Shown here piece after piece: positions 10,660 through 19,636 of a stretch of DNA of 64,000 nucleotides (its first letter is position 1; each line of letters starts with the position of its first letter). The stretch lies in assembly GCA_934047225.1 (NCBI GenBank), contig OW203990.1, positions 26,453,045-26,517,044 of the forward strand, in the 5' to 3' direction. The notes beneath the pieces are model-generated. The model saw nothing but the letters and a program-made list of their open reading frames with translations, was not told the origin of the DNA and ran no database searches. The position numbers and the translations under genes are program-made. This DNA is from Ypsolopha sequella (lineage: Eukaryota > Arthropoda > Insecta > Lepidoptera > Ypsolophidae).

Positions 10660-11690
10660 GTATATGAATGCGGCCCAATTCAATTTAAAGAAGAGACTCT
10701 TGCTGCGGCCTGCGCCGCGCCATGAACATGTCGGAAATTTGACAAAAGGCGTCAAATTTTGGGAATAGGTTGTAATATATTTTCTTTATTTTACTATTAA
10801 TTATTAAATAAACGATTACTGTCCTGTACCAGTCTATCTATCTTCCGAGTTTTTTTTCTTCATGGTTGGGTCTTGCGGCCCACTGATTCTATAGTCTTCA
10901 TGCATTTGGCCCACCTGTCACTTTGAGTTTGACATGACTGTTAATTACATCATGTCCAACTAAATTTAAGAGTTTAACCATTACAACAGTGAAATAATTT
11001 TCAAAATCGGTTCAGGGGGTCTAAAAAGGCCGACTTGGATGAATCATAAAATGATTTGAAAGTAAGATAGAGTCAGAGTTCTTTCACGCGTGCAAAAAAG
11101 ACGGCATTAGAACAGAATCATAATATGATTCATGCAAAATGGCCTTTTTAGAGGACGTAGTTTCATAAAATTACCCCCTACATATTAATAAGTACAAACA
11201 AACTAACTTGTTTATTATATTAATGTACTCGTAGATTATAGATTCATTAATAACTCATTAACAAATGACCATAAACCTAAGTTTCATAGATAGGTACATT
11301 TTGCTTGCGACACTCGAAAAATTAAGCTTATGGGATGGGAATCACAGATTCACTGATATGTATACATATACCTACACAATAGTATTATGATATCTATGAT
11401 GTTAGGCGCTATACAATCTATACAATATAATATTTTTCTATTCGCCTGATGACGATCCCACTGAGGGGTCGAAACCATTTAATTGAGTTATTTATGTGGA
11501 ATATAACATATAAAAAAAAGGCTCTTAAACGGTATTTTATGAAATAGTGGTCTATACTACTAGGGCGAAAAGGCATAAATTACGAGGTGTTTTAAACGTA
11601 ACCGAGTAATTTATTGCTCTTACGCCCGTGTATCATACTACGTTTTTCAATGCATAGTGTGAGGAAATAAAACAAATATAATCTTGTGAA
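10660..11690. other. Gene-free stretch with one dispersed repeat
   Basis: Positions 11010-11160 are the second copy of the repeat at 3185-3345. At about 11440-11550, the sequence ctcttaaacggtattttat resembles the interior of the 7198-7463 element. No gene was recognised. Confidence 0.5.
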
Positions 11691-11694
11691 CTTT

Positions 11695-11830
11695 AAATTA
11701 TGATTGGCTCAAAAGGACTGTATCCAGAGCCGTTAAACAGTGGCAAAACAAGTATAACATTTATGGTACACAGGAAAGGCTGCATGGCAGGAATGGCTAA
11801 CCATTGTAAATAAATTAAAAAAAATAATAA
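11695..11830. repeat. LINE 3' end fragment
   Basis: ggctcaaaaggac followed by tatccagagccgttaaa and an A-rich end matches the 3' terminus of the LINE at 18.9 kb (read on its minus strand) and sequence near 33.84 kb. It ends in an (AAT)n tail. Confidence 0.6.
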
Positions 11831-13340
11831 TAATAAAGCCCTAGGGCAAAATAATCGACTTTCTGTTCGGTTTTAATGCATAAAAAGTGGGCCTTTACGA
11901 GCACTTGATGGGAATACATACATATGAGCGCGTTTATGATTAGAAATCTGAAATGAGAGAAGTAATAGTAGGTAATTAGGCACAATCACCTACAAAAGTT
12001 TATTAAAAATTCTGTAAATATTTTTCTGTATAATGTGCTTCTTTGTGTGTACAACTAAACTACAAAGTATCAATTTCAATCAAAGGAGGTGTCCACGCAC
12101 GACATAACTCCCCGCCAGAGTGTTTCCGAGTATGGATAGGATAGTTGTCCGTCCGTCCGTCCGTATGTCACAGCCTCATAGCACAAAAATTGCATTAATT
12201 TGCCCAAATATGAAAAGTTTGGAATTGTTCAAAATATTTCCAAAACAAAAGTGAGAAAAATAATAGTTATTTGTTATGCAAGGCTGGAAAGTTAATTTTT
12301 GCCGCGAGTACCTTGTATTGAAACCTGAGCAAGCGAACGATTCTTCGCTCGTGGTTCAAATAGAATGCTGAGCGTAGCGAGGGTTTCAACGGTACGAGAC
12401 GCTAAGTAACTTTGCTGCCGAGCGAAACACACAACTTTTCACCTCACTAAAGCGAGGAAAATGTTAGGTGCAAGAAAAACAGTTTTCATAACTATTAAAT
12501 TATATTTTTATATGTGTACATCATTTTTAGGGTTCCGTAGTACCTAAAAGGTAAAATGAACCTTTATGGTGAGACTCCGTTGTCCGTCCGTATGTCACAG
12601 CCTCATAACTTTAGCACCGTAAAAGATACATACATGAAATTTGGCACAAAAATAGCATTAATTTGCCCACATATCATGGTGTAAAAAAAATATGAAAAAT
12701 TTGAAATTGTTCAAAATATTTCCAAAACAAAAGTGAGAAAAAAAAAATATTAGCCTAAAAATACAATATGGGTATCAAATTGTAGGTATTAAAAAGTTGA
12801 TTCTAAAAATATATACTTTTAATATACTTACTGACACTGGTTTCGAGAAATCTTTAAAAAACCCAAAAAAATATGTATGTCCCCCTTATCTCCGAAACTG
12901 GTAGACCGAAAAATATGGAAAAAATGTCAATTATAGATCATAACTGGCCAATTACAGGAAAACTAGCGATTAAAAAAAAATTCAGCACTAATGAGAAATA
13001 CAAAAAAAGAAGTAAAATAAATAAAAAAGATATTTTATAAAAATATAACGTGAGTATCAAATTGTAGATATTAAAAAGTTGATTGTAAAAATATATACTT
13101 TTACTAGTTTTACTATATACTTACTAGCACTGGTTTCGAGAAATCTTTAAAAAGCCACAAATATATGTATGTCCCCCCCCCTTATCTCCAAAACTGGTAG
13201 ACCAAAAAATATGAAAAAAATCATGGTAATATGTGTTTACGTAAAGATTACAGGAATAATAAAGCGGTCGAGAAATTCACGAAAAAAATATGACAAAATT
13301 AAATTTATAATCCACAATACGGAACCCTAGGTACGCGAGT
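11830..13340. repeat. Dispersed gggttccgta / gcgagtctgactcgc repeats
   Basis: From about 12520 (agggttccgtag) to 13365 (actcgcacttggccgg) the sequence matches the family seen at 14030-14320, 44540-44810, 52750-52800, 54340-54612 and 62588-62690. The internal segment actggtagaccgaaaaatatg is itself repeated at 12.9 and 13.19 kb. A block near 12130-12270 is duplicated at 12570-12740 (gtccgtccgtatgtcacagc). No gene was recognised. Confidence 0.7.
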
Positions 13341-13638
13341 CTGACTCGCACTTGGCCGGTTTTTTTTGTTTTTGTTGTGGCTTTAAGCATCGAGTAAATA
13401 TACTCCAAAGTGTGCTTGATTTTCTTGTTTCAGATAGTTCAATGAAGTATGACAGCATTATTGTCTCCGAAAACGTTTTTGCGCCTTTGGAATGTCTCCA
13501 TGCATTGAACAAATCGTACGCTTTTATGTATTTTTCGCGCGATTTTTCCGGAAGAAAACTCAACTCGACATTATGTACCGCTTGCACTAATTCTGCAGGT
13601 GTTAAATTTATATCTTTGTGTCTGCTAGCCTCGCTCAT
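13327..13638 (-). pseudogene. Tyrosine-recombinase-like (Crypton-type) N-terminal fragment
   Basis: The frame starts at ATG 13638-13636. Residues 30-75 contain LPEKSREKYIKAYDLF, SETIMLSYFIELSE and KSSTLW, the pattern I know from the N-terminal helical domain of arthropod tyrosine-recombinase-like (Crypton-related) proteins, in which KSSTLW is normally followed by YSMLK. Here YSMLKA is present in the neighbouring frame about 12 bases on, so a frameshift lies near 13395-13405. After that the frame runs into a dispersed repeat (AKCESDSRT is repeat sequence). No catalytic Arg-His-Arg-Tyr region is present. The family assignment is from memory of the motif and is moderate. Confidence 0.55.
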
Positions 13639-14029
13639 ATTTTACGATTTCATTCGATTTTATCAAAAAAGAAACCAAAATAATGGAAGGAAAGTGAATT
13701 GAATAAAGAGAAGGAAATTTTAAAGTTTTTGTTTTTAATCAAATTTTCTTGCTGGCCAGTGCGATTATTCTTTAAATGAGGCTGGCGCATGACATGAAAT
13801 AACTATAAATAGGTATTTGCATTTCAGTGGATTGGCTGCAGAGAATAATAGTTTAATTACGAAACCATGAGGTTCTAATATATAGGTATGTAATATTATT
13901 GTACGAAACCTTTATTGAATAAAAATATTCGAATTTTAAAAACACTTTCCACGCTAGCGAATAAAGTGCGCTTTTCCACCCAGATTTCTAATGATAAACA
14001 GAGCCTTTCCGAGCTTGTGAGGTGAAAAA

Positions 14030-14320
14030 AATATTATTCTAAAAATACAATATGGGTATCAAATTGTAGATATTAAAAAGCTGATTATAAAAATTTACAA
14101 TATTTACGGTCACTGGTTTCGAGAAATCTTTAAAAAACCACAAAAATACTTATAACCAAAACTGGTGGACCGAAAAATATGAAAAAATCATAGTAATATA
14201 AAGATTACAGGAAAGATAAAGCGGTTGAGAAATTCACGAAAAAAAAATGACATAATGAAATTTATCATCCACAATACGGAACCCTAGGTACGTGAGTCTG
14301 ACTCGCACATGGCCAGTATA
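14030..14320. repeat. Dispersed gggttccgta-family repeat, second copy
   Basis: Repeats the 13.0-13.36 kb block: aatatgggtatcaaattgta, ctggtttcgagaaatcttta, then acaatacggaaccctagg and actcgcacatggcc. Confidence 0.75.
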
Positions 14321-14563
14321 TATTTTTTTCATGTACCCTATTCTAACGCAAACCCAGCCCCGAGTCAATTACTATGAGAGGTCAACATGTTATTTTGCGA
14401 GATTAGCAAAGTGTTATCGATCCGTGATATGACCACTTACCAAGCCTCTAGTATGAATTCGGCTGTATAAATAAATATTACCTATAGTGGCAAAGTACCC
14501 AAACAAAGACCACAGAGGCGATCAAAATAAATGTTATACGTTAAATAAATCACGGGTAGATAC

Positions 14564-14860
14564 CTCCAGCTCTTCCAAAAAAGCTATTTCTTTTGCACCC
14601 TTATCACCTTCATCATTCGTGATTATCCGACCACTTGCACTCACATCACCAGTCAAATTCGAGTCTTTCAGCTCATCACTAACTTTAAAGTCATTCAACA
14701 GGTGGTACGCACTGACACTGTGCCCGAACTTCTTCATCGCATCAGCTATGGGCCTTCCCCGGTACTGTTTCAACGTGTTCACACCGCCCGGGTGATCGCG
14801 CAAGAATTGTTTCAAGTCATAACGGTTGCCGTCAACATCAACGGGGAAGGTTTCGCCCAT
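14564..14860 (-). CDS. Cytochrome b5 domain exon, probable fatty acid 2-hydroxylase exon 1
   Basis: Fatty acid 2-hydroxylase is an endoplasmic reticulum enzyme that hydroxylates fatty acids for sphingolipids; its N-terminal cytochrome b5 domain carries heme. This 99-codon exon begins MGETFPVDVDGNRYDLKQFL, with HPGG at residues 23-26 and His47 in FGHSVSAYHLL as the two probable heme ligands, and ends EELE directly before a GT donor (gag|gtatct). The short N-terminus, HPGGVNTL and the later KVSDE fit insect FA2H better than a free cytochrome b5, which would have a C-terminal membrane anchor. An upstream in-frame ATG at 14944-14942 would add 28 unstructured residues; I chose 14860 because the domain starts there. 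No exon with the hydroxylase His boxes is found further down the minus strand, so the remainder would lie beyond position 1, or the gene is broken. Confidence 0.7.
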
Positions 14861-14944
14861 GGTACGACCGTCACCATTGATGGTGTTGCAACTACTAAAA
14901 CTTCGGGTATCGCCCACCCGCCCGTCCCCTTGTGAGATAACCAC

Positions 14945-15380
14945 ACCTGCCTTCTGATTCTGCTCTATGATATAGATAATTTATACTCGAGGACAGACTG
15001 CATCGATTGGTGATTCCGCGAACTGGTTACTTGAGTTATGGGTCACAGTGACGTTTCTAGGTCTGTTTTATGCGCCTTTGACCTTGAGATTCACTTTGAA
15101 GTAAAATAAAACTAGTTTACTCCAACGGGGCGAGTACTAGCTTACTTAGGGTAGGGTCTTGCACCCTGCACAAACTTTTATTTAAAAGCAAACTATATTT
15201 TCATTTGCTAATATTTAATTGCGTCGGTAAAGCAGTTCTTACTAAGTGTCCGAGACACTTAAGACAAATGGGCCAACTAATAATCGCCTCTGTATATTGA
15301 CATGGCCATATTAACTAATTGTCTTGGACGCTTAATACGCACAAAAAAAAGGTTCGTTGCCAAAAAAATTTGTTTGGGAT
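14945..15380. other. Gene-free stretch upstream of the cytochrome b5 exon
   Basis: This would include the 5' untranslated region and promoter of the minus-strand gene. I see no clear core-promoter motif. Confidence 0.35.
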
Positions 15381-15384
15381 CTGC

Positions 15385-15990
15385 TACTCATCGGGAAACA
15401 GCAAACCGGGAAACCCTTCGAGTTCGGGGTTATTTGATGGGTATTGATTGATTAGTACTTTTGTTTTAACATGGTGACCAGGTTCTGATGATGGGACTGG
15501 AAGGTGGATACAGGATTCAACAGCCAACAACAGACCTTTCGAGATTGGTCTTATTTTGTCGGTCTTGACGAGTATGTTTGTAAAGCATGGTGACCAGGAT
15601 CTGATGATAGGACTGGAAGGTGGATACGAGATCTCCTCAACGGGAAACAGCAGGCCCTTCGAGTTTAACAAGCAATGGTGACCAGGGTCTAGTGATGGGA
15701 CTGGAATGTAGATACGGGATCTCCCTAACGGACAATAGCAAACCCACAGAACAATAAAACTAGAGCAAACCCTTTTAGTTTGAGCTTATTTGATTGGTCT
15801 TGGTTACTACTTGGTAAAACATGGTGACCGTGGTCTGATGATGTGACTGGAAGGTGGATACTACGGGAACTCCTCAACGGCCAACAGCAGACCTCTCGAG
15901 TTTGAGATTATTTGTTCGGCTTTGATAACTCCGTTAAAGATACTTTTGTAAAACATGGCGACCCAGGGTCTGGGAATGGGAGTGGAAAGT
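15385..15990. repeat. Degenerate tandem repeat (atggtgaccagg...gatgggactggaagg)
   Basis: Five degenerate copies of catggtgaccagg/ctgatgatggg/actggaaggtggata start near 15469, 15586, 15674, 15819 and 15953, spaced about 88-145 bp. Between them recur gcaaaccc/ttcgagttt segments. This is an old, diverged array or a compound repeat. Confidence 0.75.
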
Positions 15991-16002
15991 GAATATTGCA
16001 AC

Positions 16003-16097
16003 TTCTCAATCATCAGGATCCCCGTAAAATTTGAGCTGAGGATATAAATCTATATATCGTCAGCTCAAATTTTACGGGGATACTGATGATTGAGAAT
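16003..16097. repeat. Perfect-looking hairpin, about 37-bp arms
   Basis: Arms 16003-16039 and 16060-16097 (ttctcaatcatcag, then ccccgtaaaatttgagctga) are reverse complements around a 20-base AT loop. It sits directly at the end of the tandem repeat region. Confidence 0.9.
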
Positions 16098-16139
16098 ATG
16101 ACAATATTATAGTCATAAGGCTCGAAAAATCATGTTCCT

Positions 16140-16920
16140 TTGTTAACCTTATTTCCACGAAAATCTCTAAAACGCGGGCGTAGCCCAGGGCCGTAGCAAG
16201 ACTGTGTAATCAAGACAGACTCAGAAAAAATCAGGGTATTCTGAGAGCTAAAATTATCCACAACTAGCTTCGCCTGCATTGTTTTAGTTTTTGTGTAGTC
16301 CTGTAGAGAATCTGTCAATATTTTTCGGACCCTTAATTTTATAGAAAGTAGGTAAGTTATTTGACTCTGGTTTGGAATGTTTTTTTGCACTAATTTGATC
16401 CCCAGGTAAAGTGTCTTTGACGAAGCCTAAGGCCGAGCCGCCTTTCGGAACGAAATGATTAGTTACCTTATTTGATTCCCAGGTAAAGTATATTTTGCGA
16501 GGCCGAAGGCCGAGCCGCGTTTCAACGAAATTATTTTTTGATCTCTTATGTAATTCCCAGGCAAAGCGTCTATTGCGAGGTTAAAGGCTGAGCCGCCTTT
16601 ACAAACGAAGTAAGTAATTTCTGATAACTGATTTGATCTCTTATTTCTTGTTCTCTGAATTGATCCTCTGCTTAAGTGTCTTTGGCGAAGCCGAAGACCG
16701 AGCCACGTTTCCGCATGAAGCATTTTTTTATAACTGATTCGATCCTCTTATGTAGTATGTTCGGCGAGACCGAAGGCCAAGCCATGTTTCCCGACAAAAC
16801 TATTTCTTGTTCTCTAGCTAGCGGCTAAGGCAAAATCAACCTTTTCCAGGGCAGGCTAAGCCTGCCTTGGCGTACCCCTGGCTACGGGCTTAGCGGAGCC
16901 GCGGACAAAAGCTAGTCTGT
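16140..16920. repeat. Cluster of gaggccgaaggccgagcc repeats
   Basis: Five copies of a motif like gcgaggccgaaggccgagcc, each preceded by ccaggtaaagt-type sequence, lie near 16402, 16487, 16567, 16677 and 16758; the cluster is framed by gcgggcg/cgcggacaaaagctagt tails. On the minus strand the unit reads RGSAFGLAKYTLPGNQIR, repeated in frame over 86 residues. The same family occurs at 1-610 and 48.1-48.3 kb. Confidence 0.75.
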
Positions 16921-17322
16921 TATAAAATACAACTATACATGATTAACTTGGTACAAGGATCAGATTACGAGCAGTCAAAGGCAGGGCAGTCAGTCTTTTC
17001 TTGTTCATTTATTCAGTCGTTCTTTTGTTTCAAACAAATTGTTTGCCAGTCAGTGGAATGCACGCCTATTTACCGCACCGCTCAGATAGCAGTTCATGAT
17101 TTAACACTTTGTCAGGTTCCAACACTGACAGCAGGATAGCGTATACAATTTTCAACGCGACAGAGATGGCATTAGAACCCGTGTCGTGACCCCTAATTTA
17201 TGAATGCGGCCCTGTGTCATCCTCACCTCACAGCAACAAAGGAGTGAGCAAGAGAGTGAACATTTTAAGGATTCTGATAGTTTTACTTGAGTTTTGAAAC
17301 AAATATTTACGTTTTGATGAAG

Positions 17323-17328
17323 TTTATT
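17323..17328 (-). terminator. Putative poly(A) signal of PRIM2
   Basis: AATAAA on the minus strand, about 95 bases beyond the PRIM2 stop codon; a plausible distance. Confidence 0.5.
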
Positions 17329-17422
17329 AGTGTACCCACTTGTCAAGCAAGGGTCTTAAATAGGAATAAAATATCAATGAAACATCAGGCATATCATCCT
17401 CCACAAAGGAGTTATGTGAAAA

Positions 17423-18703
17423 TCATAATTTATTTGCTTTATATGCAATTTTGTAATAATTTACAGGTGTAAAATTAAAGCTTACTTTATCACAGATGTT
17501 CCTATTTCCAGATATGCATTCCTGCAAATAGAGCATGCAAGCTGAGGAATACTGTCCCTTGCTTTTAAACATGTTTATTTGAGACATAAAGTTTTGTGAC
17601 TGAACAACTTTAGGGTCCAGCAGTTTGATCATGTTTGTGGGATCGAATGACTTGAACGGACATCCACCCTCTGACCCAGCATTGCTGTTACACTGAATTC
17701 TTTGACAACTGACTGATGTGTAGTTTTTTCTAGCACCTTCTAAACCATACATGTGTCTTATACCATAGAGGTATTTCCTTTCATCCTTCTCCCAGTGATG
17801 GCTACAGGAGTGACTTCCGCTCGGGTTCTGTCGGTATTCTAGTCTCCAGAAGTCCACCGCCTCCTCCACTGGCATTCCAACATCCTTTAGGAACAAGCTA
17901 TAGTGAAACCTCTGGTCATGGGATAATCTATGTCTCCGTCTCAAACTACTGTGCAAATTCATCATGCACGGTGGAAAAAAATTGGATACTCCATCTACAT
18001 CTTTACTCTTTAATATATTTATATTGTTATTTAGGACTGTTATATTTTGATTCTTTATTTTTTCAATAATTTCAGCTATCCGAGGATCATTTCTCAAAGA
18101 CTCCAGATCCACTTGATTCAGTTTATATTGCAAATTTTTACGAAAAAGTGAAGTCAGATACAGCCTCCATTTAGCACAGGGGATAACGGCTCTTCCATTT
18201 GTCAGTTCTACTTGTCTTTTACTTACAAAGTGAAGACAGTGTTTAAAATATAACTGAACATTATACATAGAACAGCAGGTGTCTTCGTGTCCTGATGTCC
18301 CGAGATGGTGTGAAATCTTTTTTAACATGAGACGTTCGCATAATATTCGTAGAGGTTCAATGAAAGTTGGTAGAGTTTCATATTTCTTGATGCTTCGAAG
18401 TAGTTTCTTGGCGAATGACCTCATATCGTAGGCAGAGAGAGCTCTTAAACGGCGGTTAAAGAGCTCAATCTCTGCCTTGATGCAGAACTGAGAGAAGCCT
18501 GTGTTGTGGCTTAGGATCATTGTTATACATAACATGAAGTGTCCCACATTGTCGTAGATGCTTCCTTCAATCACGAATTCGTTGAAAACGATGGTTTCAC
18601 CTTTGGTAATAGCACTAAGAAATTCAATCCTCTTGAAAATTATAGTCTCTAACAAATGAACAGGCATGTCCCCTTTTACAGGAGTTAAATAGAAGAAAGA
18701 CAT
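17423..18703 (-). CDS. PRIM2: DNA primase large subunit (PRIM2), nearly complete single exon
   Basis: PRIM2 is the regulatory, iron-sulfur subunit of DNA primase in the polymerase alpha-primase complex, which makes RNA primers in the nucleus. The 426 residues align from the conserved QFY.-like start (SFFYLTPVKGD) to the C-terminus. The 4Fe-4S domain is clear: FPPCMMNLH (Cys246), RHRLSHDQRFHYSLFLKDVG, then YGIRHMYGLEGARKNYTSVSC (Cys333), GGCPF (Cys348) and SSACMLY (Cys389), with spacings close to the human protein. About 27 N-terminal residues of the human protein are absent. The frame is open upstream to a TGA near 18735 with a possible acceptor AG about 18725, so a first coding exon probably lies further up the minus strand, beyond the LINE/copia nest. 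No intron interrupts the 1.28 kb. A retrocopy is possible but there is no poly(A) tail remnant and no lesion. Confidence 0.9.
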   Translation of the reverse strand: MSFFYLTPVKGDMPVHLLETIIFKRIEFLSAITKGETIVFNEFVIEGSIYDNVGHFMLCITMILSHNTGFSQFCIKAEIELFNRRLRALSAYDMRSFAKKLLRSIKKYETLPTFIEPLRILCERLMLKKISHHLGTSGHEDTCCSMYNVQLYFKHCLHFVSKRQVELTNGRAVIPCAKWRLYLTSLFRKNLQYKLNQVDLESLRNDPRIAEIIEKIKNQNITVLNNNINILKSKDVDGVSNFFPPCMMNLHSSLRRRHRLSHDQRFHYSLFLKDVGMPVEEAVDFWRLEYRQNPSGSHSCSHHWEKDERKYLYGIRHMYGLEGARKNYTSVSCQRIQCNSNAGSEGGCPFKSFDPTNMIKLLDPKVVQSQNFMSQINMFKSKGQYSSACMLYLQECISGNRNICDKVSFNFTPVNYYKIAYKANKL

Positions 18704-18869
18704 ATAGGTAGTAATATTATTTCTTTGAGTTCATTAATTCCATTTCATTACCTAATCATAAATAACATTTTCTGTTTATTTTGCTTTTTCTTTCCATTTC
18801 TAAAGCTTTCTTTCCATCTTTCAAATAAAAATAAAAATAGAAAAAGCAATGTACTGTGTACGAAATTTT

Positions 18870-19366
18870 TTTTATTAATATTTTAACGGCTCTGGATTCT
18901 TGTCCTTTTGAGCCCGTAGTTATTGTTTTCTTTTTTCTTCTATCACTTTCACATCAATTTTATCAAAGTTTATTTACAGTGTTAATAATAAATTTGTACA
19001 GGGGTGTAAAGTATTTTGGATCGGCCAAAAGATCTTGTAGGAGGCGCGTTGTTGTTGCCGAGGAACTTAAAAGTTCCTTGGTTGTAGCAGATTCACAAAT
19101 ATCATCGAGTTCTGTCACAAGAATTAGTCGGTGAATGCCAAACTGTTGACATTTGAATACTAGGTGGCTCAAATCAGCGTTTTCCTCATCGCAGTAAATG
19201 CATTTGGAGTCTTCAACCAGTTTAAGTCTGAATAGGTGAGTACGGGTTTGGCAATGACCGAATCGCATTCTGTTTAGAGTCGTGACATATTTTCTGGAAT
19301 TCACTGCCTTGTTTCTGTGGTACCAAGGTTGGGCGGGCGGGTTTTTTTGGATCTCTGCGTACCATT
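18870..19366 (-). mobile_element. LINE 3' part, distal to the copia insertion
   Basis: Continues in frame the LINE interrupted at 23950. After the copia element is removed, the minus-strand frame runs from EKGKW straight into YAEIQKNPPAQPWYHRNKA and then FGHCQTRTHLFRLKL with a zinc knuckle CIYCDEENADLSHLVFKC (about 19110-19220). The stop is near 18963, and the 3' untranslated end is ggctcaaaaggacaagaat, ccagagccgttaaaat, near 18875-18930. This is a Cys/His-knuckle-ending LINE ORF2 of I-type. Confidence 0.85.
19362..19366. repeat. Target site duplication of the copia element (CCATT), left
   Basis: CCATT directly precedes the 5' LTR; the same five bases follow the 3' LTR at 23945-23949. Confidence 0.95.
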
Positions 19367-19513
19367 TGTTAAGGTTGATTAAAAAGTCTGTATTGTCTTT
19401 TACTCAGACGTCAGGTAGACGGTTGGCTTGCTATCAAAATGTAAAAATGTTTTCCTTTATTCTTTCGATTTAATAAAATACATTGAACCCTAGTATCCAG
19501 TTATTTCTCTACA
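19367..19513 (+). repeat. Copia 5' LTR, 147 bp
   Basis: Begins TGTTAAGG and ends CTCTACA (TG...CA). By eye it is identical over its full length to 23798-23944. It contains AATAAA (about 19473) as a likely poly(A) signal. Confidence 0.95.
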
Positions 19514-19532
19514 GGTTATGGGCTAATTACGC
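19514..19532 (+). promoter_or_regulatory. Primer binding site (initiator tRNA-Met type)
   Basis: GGTTATGGGC directly after the 5' LTR resembles the Drosophila copia primer binding site, which pairs with an internal segment of initiator tRNA-Met rather than its 3' end. Identification is by similarity; the match weakens after ten bases. Confidence 0.6.
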
Positions 19533-19636
19533 TTTACATAAGCTGGCATAAAATTTGTAAAAAAATAAAAGTCCGCATAAAACAAGTTCAGCAACAAAAA
19601 AAATTTGCTAGCATAAAACAAGAAAGTAGATGAAAA

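Noticed and set aside
17423..18703. PRIM2 as a processed retrocopy
   Set aside because: The frame is intact, the C-terminus natural, and no poly(A) remnant or target duplication was seen; kept only as an alternative.
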